Assembly (NCBI GenBank): GCA_900542295.1
Contig: UQNJ01000017.1
Coordinates: forward strand, 1-26,718
From: an uncultured Eubacteriales bacterium
GTDB lineage: Bacteria; Bacillota; Clostridia; Peptostreptococcales; Anaerovoracaceae
Direction of reading: 5' to 3'
DNA length: 26,718 bases
The notes beneath the pieces were generated by a model. That model was not told the DNA's origin. It made no database searches and saw only the letters and a list, made by a program, of their open reading frames with translations. Numbering within the stretch: the first letter of the stretch is position 1; each line of letters opens with the position of its first letter. The translations under genes and the position numbers were made by a program. Below, in pieces: positions 21,911 through 26,718 of this stretch.

Positions 21911-22676
21911 GATTGAAGTAAAGATTTTAAATTGTTCTGCCATCAAAGAAACAGAGAAAAATATGGTGTTTGCAGCAAGGCTGACCCAGAGAGGACATGC
22001 TATTCATTCCATGGATGATCTGATGGAACTTTATGATAAATCCTTTAGTGAAGAAACATTAAAGAATATCGGACATTTACCGCACCCGACTGTACAAAAG
22101 TTTTCCGTAATCACGGTTGCAATCGTAGGTGCGAGCAGAAGATTTCTGTCACAGATCACGAGACATCAAAACGAAGTGAAGTTCATGAGTGCGTCATTGC
22201 AGTACAGTAATTATTCGGGTAAAGCCGATTTTGCAGTGCCATATGAGATCATGACAGCAGAAGAGAACATTCAGGAATTATATATGGAGAGTTGTCGGTC
22301 AGATATGGATTGTTATGAAAGATTGTGTCAGATGGGAGTCGGACATGATGCGGCCGGTTATGCTACACCACAGGGACTTAGGAATGTACTTATTATCAGT
22401 GCAACACCTTATCAATGGAAGCATATGATCGGACAAAGAACGTGCAGGAGAAATACGGACGAGATGCGTATTGTGATGCTGAAAATCTGGAAAGAACTGT
22501 ATGAACTTAGCCCGATGTTATTTACTTCAGAATGTACAGGTCCATTTTGTCAGAGAGGGAAATGTGCAGAAGGTAAGATGACGTGTGGAAAACCATTGCA
22601 AAAGAAGATGAATCCAGTGGATATTCTACAGACAGATTATCCAATGCTTCTGGAAGGAGGATTGCATGAAGGTTAA
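21903..22676 (+). CDS. thyX: Divergent FAD-dependent thymidylate synthase-like protein
   Basis: This is a 257-aa protein, TTG start, overlapping the previous gene by 8 nt. The fold pattern is that of ThyX, which makes dTMP from dUMP with methylene-THF, NADPH and FAD: 'GHLPHPTVQKFSVITVAIVGASRRFLSQITRHQ' aligns with the His and SR..Q..RHR segments. C-terminal 'GQRTCRRNTDEMRIVML' fits the R...AQ.EIR motif. The signature RHR-x7-S is altered: Arg87-His88-Gln89, with serines at 96 and 98. A C-terminal cluster Cys211, 216, 221 and 228 could hold a metal. The family call is firm, but enzymatic activity is less certain. The dUTPase that follows would supply dUMP. Confidence 0.75.
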   Translation: MDKIEVKILNCSAIKETEKNMVFAARLTQRGHAIHSMDDLMELYDKSFSEETLKNIGHLPHPTVQKFSVITVAIVGASRRFLSQITRHQNEVKFMSASLQYSNYSGKADFAVPYEIMTAEENIQELYMESCRSDMDCYERLCQMGVGHDAAGYATPQGLRNVLIISATPYQWKHMIGQRTCRRNTDEMRIVMLKIWKELYELSPMLFTSECTGPFCQRGKCAEGKMTCGKPLQKKMNPVDILQTDYPMLLEGGLHEG

Positions 22677-23079
22677 ACTGATTGATTTTGGTCTAAAGGA
22701 TGGTCATCATCCTTTCAGACCGCATGGCAATGATGCCGGGGCAGATGTGTATATGCCCTATGACTGTACCTTAAAGCCGGGAGAGATAGCAAAAGTCCCT
22801 TTGGGATTTGGCATTGAAGTCCCGGATGGGTTTGCTGGATATGTATTTCCGCGAAGCAGCATGGCGGTGAAAGGGCTGGTGTGCGAACTTCCACCTGTTG
22901 ATTCCGGGTATCGTGGAGAGATTCATGCCATTATCAGTAACGTGAGTAATAAAGAGCAGACGATCAAGAAAGATACGAGAGTGGGACAGCTTGTGATTAC
23001 ACCGATTGTCATTGCGGACTTTGTAGCTGATAAAGGGGAAGAACGCGGAACCGGAGCTTTTGGAAGTACGGGGGAATAA
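22666..23079 (+). CDS. dut: dUTP diphosphatase (dUTPase)
   Basis: This 137-aa trimeric dUTPase has all five motifs in order: 'NDAGADVY' (motif 1, near residue 25), 'PRSSMAVKG' (2), 'VDSGYRGEIHAII' (3), 'RVGQLVITPI' (4) and the glycine-rich C-terminal arm 'RGTGAFGSTGE' (5). It hydrolyses dUTP to dUMP and pyrophosphate, keeping uracil out of DNA and feeding thymidylate synthesis. The ATG lies inside the ThyX gene with an 11-nt overlap and a GGAAGGAGG site, so the two are made together. The length is normal. It is the last gene of the packed ICE operon before a new promoter. Confidence 0.95.
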   Translation: MKVKLIDFGLKDGHHPFRPHGNDAGADVYMPYDCTLKPGEIAKVPLGFGIEVPDGFAGYVFPRSSMAVKGLVCELPPVDSGYRGEIHAIISNVSNKEQTIKKDTRVGQLVITPIVIADFVADKGEERGTGAFGSTGE

Positions 23080-23083
23080 CATC

Positions 23084-23125
23084 TATTGATTTTATTAGTT
23101 TGGTGCTATAATGATACCATCAATA
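23084..23125 (+). promoter_or_regulatory. Extended -10 promoter with flanking inverted repeat
   Basis: TGCTATAAT (TATAAT at 23107-23112) is an extended -10 box. A weak -35-like TATTGA lies at 23084-23089 with a 17-nt spacer. The 7-bp inverted repeat TATTGAT (23084-23090) and ATCAATA (23119-23125) brackets the core, as a repressor operator would. It is 33 nt before the flavodoxin ATG. Confidence 0.6.
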
Positions 23126-23144
23126 AGAATTTGGAGGTCACGTT

Positions 23145-23624
23145 ATGAATAGAAAATTAGTTGCATATTTTTCTGCAAGCGGAGTGACTGCGAAAGTTGC
23201 AGAAACATTATCAGAAACAATCGGAGCAGATCTTTTCGCAATTGAACCGAAGGTACCATATACAAAGGCAGATTTGGATTGGATGGATAAGAATTCCAGA
23301 AGTACATTGGAAATGAAAGATCCTGCATCCAGACCAGAAATTGCAAGAGTGCGCGACAATATGGAAGAATACGATACAGTATTCGTAGGATTTCCGATTT
23401 GGTGGTATGTAGCACCAACTATTATCAACACATTTCTTGAAAGCTATGATCTTACAGGAAAAACAATCATTCCTTTTGCAACATCAGGCGGCAGTGGAAT
23501 GGGGAAGACAAATGAAAAACTAATGCCAAGTTGCAAAGGCGCAAAGTTGCTTGATGGAAAAGTATTGAAAGCAAATGTAGGCGCGAAAGAACTCGATGAG
23601 TGGGTTGCTGGATTGAGTATTTAA
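23145..23624 (+). CDS. Flavodoxin family protein
   Basis: This is a 159-aa flavodoxin-fold protein that should bind FMN. The N-terminal 'LVAYFSASGVTAKVAETLS' is the phosphate-binding loop. 'VFVGFPIWWYVAPTIINTFLES' supplies the W/Y isoalloxazine-stacking loop and 'IIPFATSGGSGMG' the third loop. The size and motifs match the flavodoxin_4/WrbA-like small reductase group rather than long-chain electron-carrier flavodoxins. TTGGAGGTCACGTT precedes the ATG. It is the first cargo gene under its own promoter. The substrate is unknown; quinone or electron-shuttle roles are possible. Confidence 0.88.
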   Translation: MNRKLVAYFSASGVTAKVAETLSETIGADLFAIEPKVPYTKADLDWMDKNSRSTLEMKDPASRPEIARVRDNMEEYDTVFVGFPIWWYVAPTIINTFLESYDLTGKTIIPFATSGGSGMGKTNEKLMPSCKGAKLLDGKVLKANVGAKELDEWVAGLSI

Positions 23625-23657
23625 TCAGAGAAAACTTTGAAGTTATAGGTGAGTGTG

Positions 23658-24218
23658 ATGGGAAAGAGATTGTCAGAAATGACTTTGGAAGAACTGTGGC
23701 AGTTATTCCCTATATATTTAACAGAACATCAATCTTGTTGGCAAGAATGGTATTCTGAGGAAGAAAGGTTATTGAAAAATGCCCTTTCTTCAACTGAAAG
23801 AATAAGTCATATTGGAAGTACGGCGGTTTCTTCTATATGGGCAAAACCAATTATTGATATTTTGGTAGAAGCTCCAAAGGAAAGCCGTTTACTGGATTAT
23901 AAGGATTTGATTATTAACAGTGGCTATATTTGTATGTCACAGACTGAGAATAGTTTGTCTTTTAATAAGGGATATACAGAGAATGGTTTTGGCGAGCGAG
24001 TATTTCATTTGCATTTAAGATATGCAGGCGATAACAATGAATTGTATTTTAGAGATTATCTCATTGAGCATCCAGATGTTGCAAAGGAATACGAAGAATT
24101 GAAATTGAAGTTATGGAAGAAATACGAGCATAATAGAGATGGTTATACAAATGCTAAAACGGAAATGGTAAAGCAATATACAGAAAAAGCAAGAATTCTG
24201 TACGGGAATAGGTACTGA
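23658..24218 (+). CDS. GrpB-family (UPF0157) nucleotidyltransferase-like protein
   Basis: The chosen ATG (23658) has AGGTGAG upstream; an in-frame GTG at 23649 is less likely. The 186-aa product contains 'ISHIGSTAVSSIWAKPIIDILV', the GST..KPiIDi motif of the GrpB/UPF0157 group of the nucleotidyltransferase superfamily. 'RVFHLHLRY' and 'LYFRDYLIEHPDVAKEYEELKLKL' follow, both typical of the family. The extra ~15 N-terminal residues before 'EHQSCWQEWYSEE' are common in family members. The biochemical role of these proteins is not established; they occur often in cargo regions. It lies 33 nt after the flavodoxin in the same direction. Confidence 0.85.
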   Translation: MGKRLSEMTLEELWQLFPIYLTEHQSCWQEWYSEEERLLKNALSSTERISHIGSTAVSSIWAKPIIDILVEAPKESRLLDYKDLIINSGYICMSQTENSLSFNKGYTENGFGERVFHLHLRYAGDNNELYFRDYLIEHPDVAKEYEELKLKLWKKYEHNRDGYTNAKTEMVKQYTEKARILYGNRY

Positions 24219-24248
24219 AAGATTTGAATTTGACGAAGGAGATGTGCA

Positions 24249-24659
24249 ATGAGCAACAAAGACATTATAAAATATTTTTACGAAGTGGTTGTCTCCGAAA
24301 ACCTGCTTGATGAGCTTCATAAATACATCTCAGAGGACTGTGTGCAAAGAGTTGGAGAAAAAGTATATTTTGTTGGAACAGCAGGAATGAAACAGCATCT
24401 TCTCGCCGTCAAACAAACCTATCCCGATTATACAATGAAAATTATCCGCCAATATACCGATGGTGACTATGTAATTTCAGAGTTCATCATGCGTGGAACC
24501 CACAAAGGTGATTTTCTGGGGATAACACCAACCAATAAGGTTTTAGAAATTACGGGAGTTGACATTGACAGAGTTGTTGACGGTAAAATTGTCGAGCACG
24601 GCGGTTCAACTGAAACCTTTGAGACATTCTGGACAAACGGTTTGATTAAACCAGTATAA
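24249..24659 (+). CDS. SnoaL-like domain protein
   Basis: This 136-aa alpha+beta protein is of the SnoaL/NTF2-like group: 'DIIKYFYEVVVSENLLDELHKYISEDCVQRVG' helices, then the strands 'YTMKIIRQYTDGDYVISEFIMRGTHKGDFLGI', 'VLEITGVDIDRVVDGKIVEHGGS' and a final helix. The 'TGVDIDRVVDGKIVEH' strand is the hallmark of SnoaL-like polyketide cyclase-type folds. AAGGAG lies before the ATG. The ligand and reaction are unknown. It forms a loose operon with the flavodoxin and GrpB genes, and such a small-molecule-binding neighbour would fit with a redox protein. Confidence 0.85.
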   Translation: MSNKDIIKYFYEVVVSENLLDELHKYISEDCVQRVGEKVYFVGTAGMKQHLLAVKQTYPDYTMKIIRQYTDGDYVISEFIMRGTHKGDFLGITPTNKVLEITGVDIDRVVDGKIVEHGGSTETFETFWTNGLIKPV

Positions 24660-24728
24660 TACCAATTCCAATATGACGAACAGTTAGAAAAACTTGAAGT
24701 TTCATCAGATAAATATTTGGAAAAAGTC

Positions 24729-24759
24729 TTGACTCCTACGTTGCGTAATAGTTTAAAGT
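24729..24759 (+). promoter_or_regulatory. MerR-type promoter with 19-bp spacer and dyad operator
   Basis: TTGACT (24729-24734) and TAAAGT (24754-24759) are 19 bp apart. Between and overlapping them is a dyad, ACTnnTACG around TTG (24741-24743) and CGTAnnAGT, 24732-24752. A long spacer with a central dyad is the known architecture of promoters activated by MerR proteins. The MerR/TipA gene 1 kb downstream is the obvious regulator. Confidence 0.75.
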
Positions 24760-24784
24760 GTACTTATCGATAGGAGGAAATGAT

Positions 24785-25747
24785 ATGCATGAATTTATAA
24801 TAGAAATAGTAAAATCAGATGAGATTTATCGAAAGATAGCAAATGCATCGTTAGAGAAGAAAGATGATATATATCGCTATGACTTTATGAAAAAATTTGA
24901 AAAGAAATGGGATATGTATCACTGTCCGTTGAAAGCAAAACAATCTGGCGGATATGATGTGGTGATGGCAAGCGGTATGTTAGGATATTTATTGCCACAA
25001 AAAATAGGAGACACAGAACAAAAATATATTGCAGAATTAGCAGATGAAAAGTTATGGACGGATTGCGTGGCATCTATTGAAAGCTCTCTTATGACATTTG
25101 TTAGACATGGAATAGATTTGAAGGTTAAAGAGTATATGTTTACATTGATGCTCGCAGATCCATCAAGTCCCTATTCGGTGATGAATGATGGTTATTGTGG
25201 TGATGGTGGAATTCCGGGATACATATTTGGATCATTAGTACCTTCTGAAACGACAAAAACAAGGATTCCAGTTGTATTAGCTCATGAGACGAATCATAAT
25301 GTAAGATTTCAATATATAAAGTGGAGTAATGAAATATCATTAGCAGAATATATGATTTGTGAAGGATTGGCAGAAAATTTTGCAGTAAAACTTTACGGTG
25401 AAGAGAACTTAGGACCATGGGTTAGTAAAACTGACCAGGAAATGTTAAATGAATATATTAAGCCACTTATCCAGGACGCTTTAGAAGTGCAAGGATTTGA
25501 CAATATTACATCATATATGTATGGAGATGAAATGGCAAAATTACAAAATTATATTCCGGTGGGTATGCCTTATTGTGCTGGGTATGCATGCGGATATTAT
25601 ATGGTGAAATATTATTTGGATAAAACTGGAAAAGATATTGTTGACGCAACAATACTTCCAGCAGAAGAAATTTTGAAAGAAATAGATGGATTTTGGAGTG
25701 AAACGACCATTATTCGGAAAGGAAATTCCTATGAGGACAGTAAATGA
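24785..25747 (+). CDS. YjaZ/DUF2268-like zinc metalloprotease-type protein
   Basis: The ATG at 24785 has AGGAGG 7 nt upstream; earlier in-frame GTG at 24758 lies within the promoter. The 320-aa protein carries 'VVLAHETNHNVRFQY', a HExxH-type zinc motif (His167, Glu168, His171), with a likely third ligand in 'CEGLAENFA' (Glu193 or Glu197). This is the layout of DUF2268/YjaZ-type putative Zn-dependent proteases. No signal peptide is seen, so it would be cytoplasmic. Its gene is the first of a two-gene operon under the MerR-type promoter, with the regulator overlapping its end by 17 nt, so expression should follow the ligand of that regulator. Confidence 0.82.
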   Translation: MHEFIIEIVKSDEIYRKIANASLEKKDDIYRYDFMKKFEKKWDMYHCPLKAKQSGGYDVVMASGMLGYLLPQKIGDTEQKYIAELADEKLWTDCVASIESSLMTFVRHGIDLKVKEYMFTLMLADPSSPYSVMNDGYCGDGGIPGYIFGSLVPSETTKTRIPVVLAHETNHNVRFQYIKWSNEISLAEYMICEGLAENFAVKLYGEENLGPWVSKTDQEMLNEYIKPLIQDALEVQGFDNITSYMYGDEMAKLQNYIPVGMPYCAGYACGYYMVKYYLDKTGKDIVDATILPAEEILKEIDGFWSETTIIRKGNSYEDSK

Positions 25748-26456
25748 GGTAAGTAAGCTAACAGGAGTAAGTATACGTACCCTTCAGTACTATGATAGTA
25801 TCGGACTGTTAAAACCAACTGAGTATACAGAGGTAGGATACCGTTTGTATGATGAAGAAGCATTAGAAAGGTTGCAACAGATTTTATTGTTTAGAGAATT
25901 GGAATTTCCACTGAAAAAAATCAAAGATATTATATATAATCCTAAATTTAATAAGGAAAAAGTATTAGAGCAGCAAATAGAACTTTTGGTATTGAAGAAG
26001 GAACATATAGAAAATTTGATTGATTTTGCTCGAAGAATAAAAACGATGGGAGTAAATAAGACGGATTTTAAAGTATTTGATAAAAAAAAGATGGAAGATT
26101 ATTCAAAGCGTGCAAAGGAACAATGGGGACAGTTAACCCAGTATCAGGAATTTGAAGAAAAGACGAAAGAGGTGTCTGATACTCAGCAGAAGGATGTAAT
26201 CAATCGTTTTATGCTTATTTTTACAGAGTTTGGCAAGATAAAAGAATTAGATACATCCTGTGATACGGTTCAATTACAGGTGAAAAAATTGCAGGATTTC
26301 ATCACAGAGAATTATTACACCTGTACAAAAGAAATTTTATCAGGTCTGGGAAAGATGTATGCAAGTGGCGGAGAATTTACCGAAAACATTGATAGCTATG
26401 GTGGAGAAGGAACTGCTCTGTTTACAGCAAAAGCAATTGAGATATATTGCAAATAA
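25731..26456 (+). CDS. MerR-family regulator with TipAS domain
   Basis: This 241-aa regulator (ATG 25731; the longer GTG frame from 25686 is inside the protease gene) starts 'MRTVNEVSKLTGVSIRTLQYYDSIGLLKP', the MerR winged helix, followed by 'GYRLYDEEALERLQQI' and a dimerisation coiled coil to about residue 112. The rest resembles the TipAS ligand domain: 'RAKEQWGQ', 'FEEKTKEVSDTQQKDVINRFMLIFTEFG' and 'YYTCTKEILSGLGKMYASGGEF..NID.YGGEGTA'. TipAS domains bind peptide antibiotics in known members. It most likely activates the upstream promoter in response to a small molecule and thereby its own synthesis. Confidence 0.9.
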   Translation: MRTVNEVSKLTGVSIRTLQYYDSIGLLKPTEYTEVGYRLYDEEALERLQQILLFRELEFPLKKIKDIIYNPKFNKEKVLEQQIELLVLKKEHIENLIDFARRIKTMGVNKTDFKVFDKKKMEDYSKRAKEQWGQLTQYQEFEEKTKEVSDTQQKDVINRFMLIFTEFGKIKELDTSCDTVQLQVKKLQDFITENYYTCTKEILSGLGKMYASGGEFTENIDSYGGEGTALFTAKAIEIYCK

Positions 26457-26519
26457 GAGAGCGCAACTTTCAGTTTTCTGGAGATCGATAAACATTATTA
26501 AACCGGAAGGAGGTGCGCT

Positions 26520-26718
26520 ATGCTGAATGATTTTTCGTGGAACATGACCGGATACATACCGAAACACCAAGTTAATCCGCACGGTGACGACATCATTCCC
26601 TATGTGGCAGAGCGCATCTTCCAACTGGAACCGGAGCCGCCAAAGGTGGACAGTTTGAACGAATATATCCTGTCTGCTTTGCGGGAAAAGAATCTGCTAT
26701 ATTTTTCGTTCTTCCTGC
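26520..26718 (+). CDS. Start of an unassigned ICE backbone gene (partial)
   Basis: ATG 26520 follows AAGGAGG and opens a frame that runs off the window after 66 codons ('MLNDFSWNMTGYIPKHQVNP' ... 'HGDDIIPYVAERIFQLEPEP'). It reads like a real protein: acidic, with a 'REKNLLYFSFFL' helix at the cut end. The local G+C and codon choice (CCG, GCG, CTG, CGC) are clearly richer than in the cargo before it. The layout recalls sigma-70-like proteins found in Tn1549-type elements, but too little is visible to name it. Confidence 0.6.
   Translation, partial: MLNDFSWNMTGYIPKHQVNPHGDDIIPYVAERIFQLEPEPPKVDSLNEYILSALREKNLLYFSFFL

Noticed and set aside
1..26718. CRISPR array, tRNA or rRNA genes
   Set aside because: I saw no regularly spaced repeats and no tRNA or rRNA signature on either strand.

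Overview
The window looks like part of a low-GC Gram-positive chromosome, most likely a gut Lachnospiraceae/Clostridia species (roughly 40% GC by eye, strong AGGAGG ribosome binding sites, a Clostridia-type surface protein and sortase B). It carries most of the conjugation module of an integrative conjugative element (ICE) of the Tn1549/CTn type. All convincing genes are on the + strand. The family names (PcfB/DUF3801, Maff2, CD1112, CD1108, CD1107, DUF4315) were recognised from protein sequence and order, not from a database search.

Left edge (1-1980). The window opens in the last 66 codons of a large serine recombinase. Immediately after it lies an XRE-type membrane regulator that has lost its helix-turn-helix, as expected if the recombinase's element inserted into that gene. 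After a terminator comes a three-gene cassette: a 49-aa one-pass membrane peptide, an XRE regulator, and a membrane-anchored protein whose cytosolic domain resembles the regulator's C-terminal domain.

Noncoding block (1981-2597). A terminator is followed by about 570 nt without a credible gene. A segment of about 340 nt is closed by an 11-bp long-range helix and contains several local helices. It is the best candidate here for an undescribed structured RNA or an origin-like element.

ICE replication and transfer (2598-15942). Two Cys-rich small proteins, a replisome organizer/replication initiator and a DnaC/IstB-like ATPase precede the secretion genes. These are PcfB-like DUF3801, VirD4-type coupling protein, two tandem Maff2 membrane proteins with identical protein sequence, VirB6/TrbL-like channel, an embedded MT-A70 DNA methyltransferase, PrgI, VirB4 ATPase, an NlpC/P60 hydrolase, DUF4315 and a CD1107-type membrane protein. 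Together they would form a Gram-positive type IV secretion machine. No relaxase, intact integrase or topoisomerase lies in the window, so these are probably to the right.

Surface and nucleotide modules (16048-23079). A 1512-aa thioester-domain adhesin with about 11 SpaA/Cna-B repeats ends in an SPKTG sorting signal and is followed by a class B sortase. Four overlapping genes follow: a small unknown, a MazG/DUF1599-like protein, a divergent ThyX and a dUTPase. The last three suggest dUMP/dTMP supply or nucleotide clean-up.

Cargo (23080-26456). Behind its own promoter are a flavodoxin, a GrpB-family protein and a SnoaL-like protein. Then comes a MerR/TipA regulator with a YjaZ-like metalloprotease, preceded by a textbook MerR-type promoter. 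The last 200 nt are visibly richer in GC and begin another gene, probably ICE backbone again.
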